From Acinetobacter genomosp. 15BJ (GTDB lineage Bacteria; Pseudomonadota; Gammaproteobacteria; Pseudomonadales; Moraxellaceae): a stretch of 64,000 bases of DNA. The stretch lies in the NCBI RefSeq assembly GCF_000400715.1, contig NZ_KE007347.1:186001-250000 (forward strand). The letters are read 5' to 3'. Both the position numbers and the translations under genes were made by a program. Under the pieces are notes generated by a model. The model ran no database searches and was not told where the DNA came from. It saw only the letters and a program-made list of their open reading frames with translations. Every line of letters starts with the position of its first letter. The stretch's first letter is position 1. This document shows positions 26,406-35,495 of this stretch, piece after piece.

Positions 26406-27191
26406 ATGGATAAGCAAACTAAATTACTGGCAGAATTATTGAGTGCAAGTGAACTCATGGTTATCGACCAGTTTATGCAATTGATGGTTAAAAATAATAC
26501 TTTTGAGCGGAGGTTAGAAAAGCGCACTCAAAATATTGAATTGCTTAATGCAAAAATTGTCGCCTTAGAAAAGAAAGAAAATATTTATCATTTGGAAATT
26601 CAAAAATTAAAACAGAATAGTATAGACACCGCTAAAACAGCTAAAATAACAAATACAACTGTACCCCAAGTAGTTATAAAGAAGAAAATCATTGATGGAG
26701 CTATGATTGCAAAGAAACTTAAGTCAGATGTTGAGTTAGTGAAACGTCCTAATTCATCGATAAATAAAACAATAAGTTCAAATAATGAGTTAGAGCAAGG
26801 CGTATGGACAGACCCAAAAACAGGCTTAATGTGGGCTCGTATTAGTATTGGGCAAGAATGGAATAATGGGCAATGTATAGGTGATGCGAAATTTATGAAC
26901 TGGACTACTGCACAAATAGCATGTAGGCATTTCCGATTAGCAGATTGTAATGATTGGAGATTACCAACCATAGATGAACTAGAAACTCTTATGAAGAAAG
27001 CAGTGAGTGGCTATACTTGTCCGAATAATACTTTATTCCAACCCAAAAATCGTATAGATGGTTCATATTGGTCAATTACTGAATGTGATTTTCATCATCA
27101 TTTTGCATGGATAGTATATTTTGGGGGTGGTAGTGCAGGTAGTTATTCTAAAACTAATGATTACTACGTTCGAGCAGTTCGCACTACTTAA
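26406..27191 (+). CDS. coiled-coil plus DUF1566 protein, copy 1
   Basis: A 261-residue protein from the ATG at 26406, 4 bases after the GTPase 3 stop; an in-frame TTG at 26394 is also possible. Layout: helical N terminus with SASELMVIDQFMQLMVK, a coiled coil (about 40-70), a Lys/Asn-rich linker, and a C-terminal DUF1566 (Lcl C-terminal-like) domain beginning ELEQGVWTDPKTGLMWARI and containing NDWRLPTIDELETLM, YWSI and YYVRAVR. DUF1566 domains are commonly ligand-binding. Of the four copies this one has the most diverged N terminus, yet it shares the ELEQGVW...ISIGQEW block with copies 2 and 4. Confidence 0.8.
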   Translation: MDKQTKLLAELLSASELMVIDQFMQLMVKNNTFERRLEKRTQNIELLNAKIVALEKKENIYHLEIQKLKQNSIDTAKTAKITNTTVPQVVIKKKIIDGAMIAKKLKSDVELVKRPNSSINKTISSNNELEQGVWTDPKTGLMWARISIGQEWNNGQCIGDAKFMNWTTAQIACRHFRLADCNDWRLPTIDELETLMKKAVSGYTCPNNTLFQPKNRIDGSYWSITECDFHHHFAWIVYFGGGSAGSYSKTNDYYVRAVRTT

Positions 27192-27203
27192 AAGGACTAA
27201 AAT

Positions 27204-28073
27204 ATGAAAAATAACACATTGTCTGACTTTTTTAGTTCAAGTACAGAATTTAGTGCTATAGACCATTTTTTACAGTTAATGGTAAAGACCAATACCTTTG
27301 ATCAAATGTTAGATGTTTTACAGGCAAATTTAAGCCAAACAGAACAAGATAATCATCAGTTGCAAGAAACTATCTTTAACTTAGTACAAAAAGAAAAAAG
27401 ATATGAGCAAGATATTAAAAGTTTAACACTGAAATTTAGTACAAAAATTGCAGATTTAGAGCGAAAAGAAAGTACATATCAGCAAGATATTAAAAGCTTA
27501 AAACAGCAGTTTAATACCAAGATTGCAGATTTAGAAAGTAGAGAAAATAAATATCGTCAAGAAATTGATCAGTTAAGACAAAAAATTAAGCAACAAGTTG
27601 AAAATACAAAAACGGAAAATGTTCAATCATCGCAACGCCCTAAAACTCAAACAATTCATTCAAATAATGAGTTAGAGCAAGGTGTATGGACAGACCCAAA
27701 AACAGGCTTAATGTGGGCAAGGATTAGTATTGGGCAAGAATGGAAAAACAACAAAATTGTAGGAAGCCCTAAATGGATTGATTGGCGAAAAGGTTCTCAT
27801 CTTTGTGAAACGTTAAAATTAGCTGGTTATAATGATTGGAGGCTGCCAACTATAAATGAATTGGCAACGCTCATGAGTGCAAATAGAAAGGGGTATGTAA
27901 ATGAAAATATTTTATCTCAATCTGGTAGTAAGTTAGGATTTTATTGGTCAAGTTCCTCAACTCAATATAGCGGTATACAGGGGGTAGACTTCGATAAAGG
28001 GATTATTATTACTTATAACCATTTGCAATTTGATGGCCTGATACGTGCAGTTCGTAATAGTAAAATAGGATAA
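27204..28073 (+). CDS. coiled-coil plus DUF1566 protein, copy 2
   Basis: A 289-residue protein with AAGGAC before its ATG. It begins MKNNTLSDFFSSSTEFSAI, a variant of the N terminus shared by copies 3 and 4, and has the longest coiled coil of the set (about residues 40-135, with repeated KIADLE and YQQDIKSL units). The DUF1566 domain is complete (NDWRLPTINELATLM, YWSSSS, LIRAVR). An 85-base stretch (27598-27682) is identical to one in copy 4 (29168-29252), pointing to recent gene conversion. Confidence 0.8.
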   Translation: MKNNTLSDFFSSSTEFSAIDHFLQLMVKTNTFDQMLDVLQANLSQTEQDNHQLQETIFNLVQKEKRYEQDIKSLTLKFSTKIADLERKESTYQQDIKSLKQQFNTKIADLESRENKYRQEIDQLRQKIKQQVENTKTENVQSSQRPKTQTIHSNNELEQGVWTDPKTGLMWARISIGQEWKNNKIVGSPKWIDWRKGSHLCETLKLAGYNDWRLPTINELATLMSANRKGYVNENILSQSGSKLGFYWSSSSTQYSGIQGVDFDKGIIITYNHLQFDGLIRAVRNSKIG

Positions 28074-28076
28074 ATC

Positions 28077-28844
28077 ATGAAAAACAATTCATTGCCTGAC
28101 TTTTTTAGTTCAAGTGCAGAACTAGCTGCAATAGAACATTTTTTACACTTAATAGCTAAAACCAATATTTTTGATCAGAGATTAGATGTTTTACAGGAAC
28201 AACTACGCCAGTCTGAACAGCGAATCACAAAAGACAAGCAACAATATCAAGATGAGATTAAAAAGTTAACGCAAAAATATAATAAGCAGTTTGATAAAAA
28301 AAATGCTGATTTAGAAACTTTAGAAATTAGATATCGTCAGGAAATTGATGAATTAAAACAAAAGTTAAAACAACAAAATGACAAGACTAATATAGTGAAG
28401 CCAACAGAATCTCAGCCATCTAAAAAACAATCAATTAATTCAGCCACAGAATTAGAAAAAGGCGTATGGACGGACTCTAAAACAAGTCTAATGTGGGCAA
28501 GAGTTAGTATTGGTCAAGAGTGGGAAAGTGGAAGGTGTTTAGGTAGAGCAATGGAATTAAATTTAGCAGATGCTAAAAAATCTTGTCAACTTTTTCGATT
28601 AGCGGGGTATAAAGATTGGCGTTTACCGACTATCGAAGAATTAAAAACACTTATTGATGAAAGTGGTAAAAATTATCAGTGTGGTAGACACATACTATTT
28701 AATCCAGCTCCCGTTACAAGTGGGTGGTATTGGTCAAGCACACAAATTGGCGAGAAATATGCCTATTTAAATTTCTATAATTTCCATTCAGGTGTTGATG
28801 TTTATTGCAATTATCGTCATGTTCGTCCTGTTCGTAATATTTAG
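28077..28844 (+). CDS. coiled-coil plus DUF1566 protein, copy 3
   Basis: A 255-residue protein with its ATG 4 bases after the stop of copy 2. The first 144 bases match the first 144 of copy 4 with one difference, while the rest diverges. The DUF1566 domain is present (ELEKGVWTDSKTSLMWARV, KDWRLPTIEELKTLI, YWSSTQ, VRPVR). The C-terminal variable part is unlike the other copies, which suits a family with a fixed stem and changing binding heads. Confidence 0.8.
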   Translation: MKNNSLPDFFSSSAELAAIEHFLHLIAKTNIFDQRLDVLQEQLRQSEQRITKDKQQYQDEIKKLTQKYNKQFDKKNADLETLEIRYRQEIDELKQKLKQQNDKTNIVKPTESQPSKKQSINSATELEKGVWTDSKTSLMWARVSIGQEWESGRCLGRAMELNLADAKKSCQLFRLAGYKDWRLPTIEELKTLIDESGKNYQCGRHILFNPAPVTSGWYWSSTQIGEKYAYLNFYNFHSGVDVYCNYRHVRPVRNI

Positions 28845-28857
28845 AATAGGTTAAATC

Positions 28858-29646
28858 ATGAAAAACAATTCATTGCCTGACTTTTTTAGTTCAAGTGCAG
28901 AACTAGCTGCAATAGAACATTTTTTACACTTAATAGCTAAAACCAATACTTTTGATCAGAGATTAGATGTTTTACAGGAACAACTACGCCAGTCTGAACA
29001 GTTACAAAAAAAATCTGAACAGCAAATGGCACAAAACAAACAGCAATATCAGCAAGAGATTAATAAACTCACTCAAAAAAATAATGAGCAATTGAATAAA
29101 AAAATTGCAGATTTAGAACGTAGAGAAAATAAATATCGTCAAGAAATTGAGCAGTTAAGACAAAAAATTGAAAATACAAAAACGGAAAATGTTCAATCAT
29201 CGCAACGCCCTAAAACTCAAACAATTCATTCAAATAATGAGTTAGAGCAAGGCGTATGGATTGACCCTAAAACAGGTTTAATGTGGGCAAGGATTAGTAT
29301 TGGGCAAGAATGGAAAAATGGGCAATGTATTGGTGAAGCCAAAACATTGAATTGGGAGAGTTCTAAAGGTGCTTGTAAAGATTTTAGACTTGCGGGTTAT
29401 AAGGATTGGCGATTACCTAGTAGAGACGAATTAAAGACCTTAATGATTAAAGATAAACAAGGCTATGCTTGTCCTCAAGGTGTTTTATTTCAACCTGTGA
29501 AAGTTGAATGGGGAGGATATTGGTCGGGTTCGCCTTATGCCTGCAATAGTAACTATGCGTGGGACGTGTACTTCAACAATGGCTACTCGACTTACTACAA
29601 TAAGAATAACAAGTACTATGTTCGGGCCGTTCGTAGCGGTCAGTAG
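28858..29646 (+). CDS. coiled-coil plus DUF1566 protein, copy 4, with a DGR-like variable end
   Basis: A 262-residue protein: shared N terminus MKNNSLPDFFSSSAEL, coiled coil (about 40-105), linker, DUF1566 domain (ELEQGVWIDPKTGLMWARI, KDWRLPSRDELKTLM). From the YWSG motif on, codon use changes: third positions become C/G-rich, GC rises to about 47 percent against about 37 percent just upstream (my count), and the residues become Tyr/Asn-dominated (for example AWDVYFNNGYSTYY). This is how variable regions of DGR targets look. The gene ends VRAVRSGQ. The N-terminal part is a mosaic of copies 2 and 3. Confidence 0.82.
   Translation: MKNNSLPDFFSSSAELAAIEHFLHLIAKTNTFDQRLDVLQEQLRQSEQLQKKSEQQMAQNKQQYQQEINKLTQKNNEQLNKKIADLERRENKYRQEIEQLRQKIENTKTENVQSSQRPKTQTIHSNNELEQGVWIDPKTGLMWARISIGQEWKNGQCIGEAKTLNWESSKGACKDFRLAGYKDWRLPSRDELKTLMIKDKQGYACPQGVLFQPVKVEWGGYWSGSPYACNSNYAWDVYFNNGYSTYYNKNNKYYVRAVRSGQ
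29518..29643 (+). other. candidate DGR variable region (VR)
   Basis: In the 28 codons from 29536 to 29619 there are eight Tyr, seven Asn, two Lys and one Asp. Most are TAC, AAC, AAT, GAC or AAG, the set expected if AAC or AAT codons of a template repeat were changed at adenines. Invariant-looking AWxVxF, NG and YVRAVR lie between them, and the 3' end (gttcgggccgttcgtagcgg) is GC-rich like the initiation site after a VR. No reverse transcriptase or template repeat was found in the window, so they would have to be elsewhere. Confidence 0.5.
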
Positions 29647-29686
29647 TTTTTGTTTTTTTAGAATTAATAATCTTCAAGGATAGATA

Positions 29687-31834
29687 ATGCTAGAAACTAG
29701 AGTATTAATAGCGCGTTTAAATCAAGTTGAACAACAAAGACATACACTTTCTGCTGAACATAAGTTAATGCTGCTTACGATGCAGAATCCTGACTTTAAT
29801 ACAGGGTTCTTTAAACGATTACTAACGGTGACTGTACCAACTGAATGGCATTTCCCACATCAAAATAACAGTGATGTGGAATGCAGTAAGCGACTGATTG
29901 ACATTATTATTCATGATTTAATTCCTGCCTATATCAAAAAATCCTTAAATTATTATTGGTATGAGCAATGTGTAAATTATACCTTAAAATATTTTGAACA
30001 AAATCCAACGCAATACCAAATCGAAAAATATATTGAACGATTAAAAGATTGCAAAAATAATTCGCTAAAGACAACTATTTTAAGAAAATTTAAAATCTTA
30101 AAACCTTGTGTAAATAATGCACTTGCTTTGGCACAGGATTGTAAAAATAATCAACTTTGGTCGGATGCTATTTGGGAGTATCAGTGGATTTTACAACAAC
30201 AAGAATCACTGACATCGGAAGATATATTGGATTTTTCAGAATGTATTCTATCTCGAAATAATCACTATAATGGTGAATGTACCGATGCACAAATGGCTTT
30301 ATATTTTTTGCTTAATACATCATCAACTCAGGAACGCTATAACTTACTGAAATATAAAGCTGTCACCCTGATTTTACCAGATGATATTATTGCAAAGCGT
30401 GGAGAATGTACCAATATCTTTGCAGATATGGGGCGAAGTTTAAACCACGTTGGAAAATCTATTGGTAATGTATTTGGTGGAAGAGAGTCTGAAATTCCTT
30501 ATAGTAAAGGCATTATTGCGAATGCCCCTATACTATTAACCCATTATGAAATTAGCCAACATTTAGACAGAGATAAAACAGCACAAGACACTCTTGAAAA
30601 GATTTTATCAGATAGAGGCGTAATAGCATCTATTGCAACTGCTTCGGTAGCGTATTCGGCGGGTTTGCTATGGAGCTATGCTCAAATAGATTCTACAGTT
30701 TTAAATGCACTTATGTTTGCATCAAAAGGACAGCCCGAACAATTTATAACATTACAGGATATTGCAGGAGCGACCCTAGGCAGTGCAGGGGCAATGACCC
30801 GATTGAGTGGTTATGTTGCCGAACAGCAAGTTGCCTATAACTTAACACAGCAAGGACATACAGTAGAGTTTCCAGATAAAGCCAATCAAGCGGGCTTTGA
30901 CCTAATTGTAGATGGTCAGGCAATGCAGGTTAAAAATACATTAAGTAGTGATTATGTACTGCAACATATTGAAAAAAATCCTGATATTGCAGTGATTGTA
31001 AATCAGGAGCTTACTGATTCGCTAGGTAATCATCCTAATGTATTTATTGATTCTGGACTAAGCCATGCTCATGTTAATCAAACCATGCACGAAAGTTTGG
31101 AACAAATCGATCAATTCGATAGTATGGCAGACTTTTTACCTATTCCATTTATTACTTTAGGATTGGCAACATATCGTAATTATCAGGATTTTGATACAGG
31201 ACAAACTAGTTCCAAACAATATCTTGAAAATATTGGTAAAGAAACTGCTGCAATAGCAGGTGGAGCAGTGGCAGGAAAGATGATTCTTGGTACTATCGGT
31301 GGAATATTAGCAGGACCAGTGGGAATCGCTGTTGCAGGTGGTTTAGGTGCTTATATAGGTGGCGTGGCAGGCTCAACAGGTGCGAATGCTTTAAATCGTG
31401 AAAAATTATGTAGCCAAAGGGATTGTGTTGTATCACAACTCATAGAATTTGCACAATGGTTTAAAAATGAACTATTAGATTATCGGGTCAATCAAAACTT
31501 ATCTTCTTTTGAAGAAGTCAAAGAAAAGTTAAAGCAGAATCAACAGAATCTGGCTTTGTCTATGACTTTTATCGCTTATCAGTTTGAAGTCTATCTTCAT
31601 GGACATTGCTTGCAACACTGGTTGGAAGCAAAATTGCAAGGCAATCAAAATGAACAAGTACAAGCAGGATGGGTTGCATTACAGCAGTCAGAGCATTTCT
31701 TATCTACTGAGTTAAGACAGAAAGTTGCTAAGATTAATCAGGCATTAGAAATATACAGATCGATTGCCAATCCAATCCCAGCTAGTAGTGAGTTTAGCGT
31801 GATACGACAAGTGGGTTATAGAAATAATATTTAG
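29687..31834 (+). CDS. large protein with a PD-(D/E)XK-like motif and glycine-rich membrane segment (putative effector)
   Basis: A 715-residue protein with AAGGA upstream. The N-terminal ~300 residues are helical. E379, then GFDLIVDG with D405 and QVK (Q414-K416), have the spacing of a restriction-type nuclease core (E...D...QxK). Residues about 521-567 are strongly Gly/Ala/Ile-rich with GxxxG patterns, likely a membrane-inserting glycine zipper. It is the last gene of the operon, 40 bases after copy 4. I infer an effector that cuts nucleic acid or disrupts membrane when the GTPase/DUF1566 complex is triggered; a scaffold role is also possible. Confidence 0.7.
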   Translation: MLETRVLIARLNQVEQQRHTLSAEHKLMLLTMQNPDFNTGFFKRLLTVTVPTEWHFPHQNNSDVECSKRLIDIIIHDLIPAYIKKSLNYYWYEQCVNYTLKYFEQNPTQYQIEKYIERLKDCKNNSLKTTILRKFKILKPCVNNALALAQDCKNNQLWSDAIWEYQWILQQQESLTSEDILDFSECILSRNNHYNGECTDAQMALYFLLNTSSTQERYNLLKYKAVTLILPDDIIAKRGECTNIFADMGRSLNHVGKSIGNVFGGRESEIPYSKGIIANAPILLTHYEISQHLDRDKTAQDTLEKILSDRGVIASIATASVAYSAGLLWSYAQIDSTVLNALMFASKGQPEQFITLQDIAGATLGSAGAMTRLSGYVAEQQVAYNLTQQGHTVEFPDKANQAGFDLIVDGQAMQVKNTLSSDYVLQHIEKNPDIAVIVNQELTDSLGNHPNVFIDSGLSHAHVNQTMHESLEQIDQFDSMADFLPIPFITLGLATYRNYQDFDTGQTSSKQYLENIGKETAAIAGGAVAGKMILGTIGGILAGPVGIAVAGGLGAYIGGVAGSTGANALNREKLCSQRDCVVSQLIEFAQWFKNELLDYRVNQNLSSFEEVKEKLKQNQQNLALSMTFIAYQFEVYLHGHCLQHWLEAKLQGNQNEQVQAGWVALQQSEHFLSTELRQKVAKINQALEIYRSIANPIPASSEFSVIRQVGYRNNI

Positions 31835-32690
31835 TAAATGCTTCTGGTTATGCGGAGTACATGTTAGTGATAACAAGAAATTTCAGGACTTTACATGCTT
31901 ATAGTATTTTTATTTTATGATTTTGAAAAAGTGTAGGTTATTGTGTAGGTTTTAAGATTTTGTTAAAAAATTATTTTATAAATCAATGTAAAGATATTTC
32001 TGCATCATCGGCGTATGAGATGAAAGGTCAGCCATGATTTCAGCGCTATTCATGTATATTAAATCCTTAAATTTAAATAATAAATAAGTTTAATTTGAAC
32101 GTTTGGCTGTCTCGCCAATTCTAACAACCACTGTAAAATTCGATTTAATCGCGAAGGAAGTATACCTTTCTAAGGACTTCTTTTCTGTCAAAATTGAGTC
32201 AACAGTGTATGAGAAATTGAATGACTTCCTCTGTAGCTCATCTTAACAAATTGAGAAAGATTCACAAAAAGGAATCCGTGACGTGTGAAGAAATAAACAG
32301 CAAAAGAATAGTTTTCGATGGATTTAAGCAATTGGTCAAGTGTCGCTATAGCATTAAAATTGGTAAGCCAAAATAGCTTAGATTGTTTGCTTAGATCTCT
32401 TTTTAATCTGAAACAATAATGTCCTGAATTGTCTGGTTAACGAGGTTTTATTGTGAGTTTTAGCGCTTAAAATATGTAACAAATTATTCAAAACCTAATT
32501 AAATTACAAGCTTTAATTCGATTTATTGTATTGATATTTAAGTAGTTTATTTTAATTTATTCAGCTTGTGTATGATTTTTAAAAAAATAAACTCGATCCC
32601 AAAAGATTAGGCATAATCAGAGCAACTATTGTCAAAAAGGTTAACATAAATGGATCCCTCGCCGGGTACAAATTTAAAAAACAATTTCAT
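31835..32690. other. non-coding stretch at the likely right edge of the accessory region
   Basis: About 860 AT-rich bases between the effector gene and the yoaE-like gene, which looks like core genome. I see no gene, tRNA or integrase. A modest hairpin (GAAGT at 32158-32162 with ACTTC further on, then a T-rich stretch) may end upstream transcription. Promoters for the next gene are expected near 32500-32650. Confidence 0.4.
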
Positions 32691-32691
32691 G

Positions 32692-32715
32692 ACTCCTTGT
32701 TTTTATTTAAGGAGT
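32692..32715 (+). promoter_or_regulatory. hairpin that hides the ribosome site of the yoaE-like gene
   Basis: ACTCCTT (32692-32698), 10-base loop, AAGGAGT (32709-32715). The right arm is the Shine-Dalgarno sequence of the ATG at 32721. Translation would depend on opening of this hairpin. The GC-rich stretch just upstream (tccctcgccgggtac, about 32655-32669) may be part of a larger leader fold. Confidence 0.6.
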
Positions 32716-32720
32716 AAATA

Positions 32721-34247
32721 ATGGAATTTTTATTAGATCCAGGGATTTGGGTAGGTTTGCTTACTCTGATCGTCTTAGAGATTGTTCTAGGGATTGATAA
32801 TCTCGTCTTTATCGCCATTTTGGCAGATAAACTTCCCCCATCTCAACGTGATAAAGCCAGAGTCATTGGTTTATCTCTCGCATTGATCATGCGTTTGGGC
32901 TTATTGTTCGCCATTTCTTGGTTAGTCACCTTAACCAAACCGCTTATTTTTATTTTTGACTGGTCTTTTTCTGGTCGAGATCTGATTCTTTTATTCGGTG
33001 GTTTATTCCTGCTGTATAAAGCGGTGAGTGAATTACATGAACGGATGGAAGGCAAAGCTGAAGTCAAAATTACAACCAATGTGGTTTATGCAAGCTTTAC
33101 AGCCGTTGTCGCGCAAATTGTGGTATTGGACGCCGTATTCTCATTAGACTCGGTCATTACCGCCATTGGTATGGTGGATAATATCTACGTCATGATGGTG
33201 GCGATGGTTGTGGCTATGCTGGTGATGTTGCTTGCTTCTAAACCATTAACTGAGTTCGTCAATCGACATCCAACCGTTATCATTCTCTGCTTAAGTTTCT
33301 TACTGTTAATTGGTGTTAGCTTGATTGCCGAAGGTTTTGGTTTCCATATTCCTAAAGGTTATATCTATTCGGGTATTGGTGTCGCGATTGTTATTGAGGC
33401 ATTTAACCAGTTTACGCAACGTAATCGTTCAAAGCATGAGTCTAAAATTCCATTACGTAATCGAACTGCAGATACGATTTTAAAGCTCATGGGTGGCAAG
33501 TCTGAAACCACTGCGACAAATCCGCTGCAACATTTGGAAGCGCAAGATACATTTGATGATCAAGAACGTTATATGATTGGTGGTGTATTAATGCTGGCGG
33601 AACGATCTGTCGCATCAATCATGACGCCACGCAGTCAAATTTCGTGGATTAACATTGATGAAACACCAGAGAAAATTCGAGAGCAGGTTTTATCCGTACC
33701 GCATAGTTTATTTCCAGTCTGTCGAGGCAGCTTAGATAAAGTTCTGAGCGTGGTTCGTGCCAAGGAAATTTTGGATGTACTGGATGATGAAACGCAATTG
33801 AAATCTTTGATCAAAGCACAACGTCCGATTTTTATTTTTGAAAAAATGAAAGTGATTGATGTAATCAATACATTGCGAACCTCTAAAGGTTCATTGGTAC
33901 TCGTCAATGATGAGTTTGGAAATGTGCAGGGTGTAATTTCGCCTTTAGACGTTTTTGAAGCGATTGCGGGTGAGTTTCCAGATGCAGATGAACAGCTTGA
34001 TTTGATCCAAGTTGATGAAAGCACTTGGAAAGCTGCAGGCACTTTAGATTTGTATCAACTTGAATTACAGCTAGGCGTCGATTTAGTCGATGAAGAGACA
34101 GCTTATATTACCGTGTCGGGACTTATTCTCGATAAAAGTAACGGCCTAGTGGAAGTCGGCTCAATGTTGGACTATCAAGACTTACAATTTGAAGTGGTGG
34201 AGATGGAGAGCAATCGGATTAAAACGGTGATGATTCGATCAAAGTAA
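32721..34247 (+). CDS. yoaE: YoaE-type TerC/CBS/CorC inner-membrane protein
   Basis: A 508-residue protein whose first 60 residues closely match E. coli YoaE as I remember it ([23 protein letters not shown]). The N-terminal half is a TerC-family domain of about seven membrane helices with the metal-related IVLGIDN and [10 protein letters not shown] motifs. Next come two CBS domains (about 285-410) and a C-terminal CorC_HlyC (transporter-associated) domain ending in VEMESNRI. The full length of the family is present. Members are linked to metal-ion homeostasis at the membrane; the transported ion is not known. Translation appears to be gated by the upstream hairpin. Confidence 0.85.
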   Translation: MEFLLDPGIWVGLLTLIVLEIVLGIDNLVFIAILADKLPPSQRDKARVIGLSLALIMRLGLLFAISWLVTLTKPLIFIFDWSFSGRDLILLFGGLFLLYKAVSELHERMEGKAEVKITTNVVYASFTAVVAQIVVLDAVFSLDSVITAIGMVDNIYVMMVAMVVAMLVMLLASKPLTEFVNRHPTVIILCLSFLLLIGVSLIAEGFGFHIPKGYIYSGIGVAIVIEAFNQFTQRNRSKHESKIPLRNRTADTILKLMGGKSETTATNPLQHLEAQDTFDDQERYMIGGVLMLAERSVASIMTPRSQISWINIDETPEKIREQVLSVPHSLFPVCRGSLDKVLSVVRAKEILDVLDDETQLKSLIKAQRPIFIFEKMKVIDVINTLRTSKGSLVLVNDEFGNVQGVISPLDVFEAIAGEFPDADEQLDLIQVDESTWKAAGTLDLYQLELQLGVDLVDEETAYITVSGLILDKSNGLVEVGSMLDYQDLQFEVVEMESNRIKTVMIRSK

Positions 34248-34317
34248 ATCCTCTTGCTAAAAGTTAGATTCATGGTTTGATAAAATTTTGAACTTGAATG
34301 TAAAAGTCTGAATCAGA

Positions 34318-34351
34318 GGAGTAGTTTGTGATCAACAGGCTGCTCCTTTTT
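34318..34351 (+). terminator. terminator after the yoaE-like gene
   Basis: GGAGTAG (34318-34324), 15-base loop, CTGCTCC (34340-34346, one G-U pair), then TTTTT. Confidence 0.7.
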
Positions 34352-34442
34352 AAATACGCAATAAGTAAAAAAGTGAACATCTGCGACTTTGAGCCGCTAT
34401 GCTTGATCCTGATAACTACAGTCTTAAATTGGACACTTAAAA

Positions 34443-35387
34443 ATGAAAAAAATCATCTTGGCAGTTTCTATTTTGATGCAAATACCGACGTATAGCCTAG
34501 CCAATGATTCAACTGGCTATGTAGGTACTGGGGGAGTGTCCTATCTTAAAAATGCGCATGTAGCGATGCAAAGTGAAAACTTATTTATTAGCAAGAAGTT
34601 GATTAAAGTTGATTATCTTTATAAAAACTTAAGTTCTAAAGATGTTACGGAAACCGTTTTGTTTCCCTTACCGCGTATTGATAACTTTTTTGAAGCAGAT
34701 TTTGCCCATACCGAAGCATTGTTAAAAAGTTTTAAAATTATTGTTGATGGTAAAAATATTCAGCCAGAAATGCATGTGCGCACCTTTATCCAAAGGAATG
34801 AAAAGTCTCCGTTGATTGATACAACCGATGTATTTAAACAATGTGGTTTTAGCCAAACAGACATGCTTAATCCTTGGATGCGTAACAATGATGACTATAG
34901 CTATTTTGTCGATAAATTAAAGCAATGTAAGCAGCCACAAATACAGAAAATATTAGCGAACTTTAAAAAAGATGATGAAATTCCATGGTCATCTCAAGTG
35001 ATTTATAGTTGGAAGCAAACCTTTAAAGCCAATGCTTTGACCAAAATTCAGCATCAATATCAACCTTTGGTGGGTGGTTCTGTTGCCCTATATCCTGATG
35101 AATATAATCAGAACTTTTGTATGGATACACAATTTAAGCAAGGTTTAAAAAAAGCCAGAGCAGAAAACTCACCGTTTAATGCTTTAAGCTATATTCTGAC
35201 CACAGGTGCAAATTGGGCTAAACCGATTGAAAATTTTAAATTAACGATTGAGCGTGATAAGAATGAATTGGTTTCATTTTGCTGGAATGGCAAAGTCGAA
35301 AAAATCAGTCCAACTCAATTTGAGATGACCAAGCGTAACTTCGTACCCAAACAGGATTTGGATATCATTTTTGTGAGAGTGAAATGA
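34443..35387 (+). CDS. secreted DUF4424-type protein
   Basis: A 314-residue protein with a Sec signal peptide (MKKIILAVSILMQIPTYSLA, cleavage about A20). The mature part starts with NDSTGYVGTGGVSYLKN and alternates beta strands, with VDYLYKNLSSKDVTETVLFPLP typical of DUF4424. Four cysteines in the mature part could pair in the periplasm. The gene stands alone between the yoaE terminator and a LysR gene. Function unknown; periplasmic or outer-envelope location is likely. Confidence 0.65.
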   Translation: MKKIILAVSILMQIPTYSLANDSTGYVGTGGVSYLKNAHVAMQSENLFISKKLIKVDYLYKNLSSKDVTETVLFPLPRIDNFFEADFAHTEALLKSFKIIVDGKNIQPEMHVRTFIQRNEKSPLIDTTDVFKQCGFSQTDMLNPWMRNNDDYSYFVDKLKQCKQPQIQKILANFKKDDEIPWSSQVIYSWKQTFKANALTKIQHQYQPLVGGSVALYPDEYNQNFCMDTQFKQGLKKARAENSPFNALSYILTTGANWAKPIENFKLTIERDKNELVSFCWNGKVEKISPTQFEMTKRNFVPKQDLDIIFVRVK

Positions 35388-35495
35388 GTCAATCCACAAA
35401 CGAGCTGCAACAAAAATCAATAAAAAGGTAGCTTAATCAGGCGGATCACTCTCATACTATACAGCGAGAAAAGGATAGCGAGCTTAGGATTAAAC

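Noticed and set aside
26406..28844. DGR variable regions in the first three DUF1566 copies
   Set aside because: Their ends have the AT-rich codon use of the rest of the gene and no clear TAC/AAC codon pattern, although copy 1 has a similar residue layout.
32590..32721. yybP-ykoY (manganese) riboswitch before the yoaE-like gene
   Set aside because: The conserved core sequences I know are not visible; only the ribosome-site hairpin is supported.
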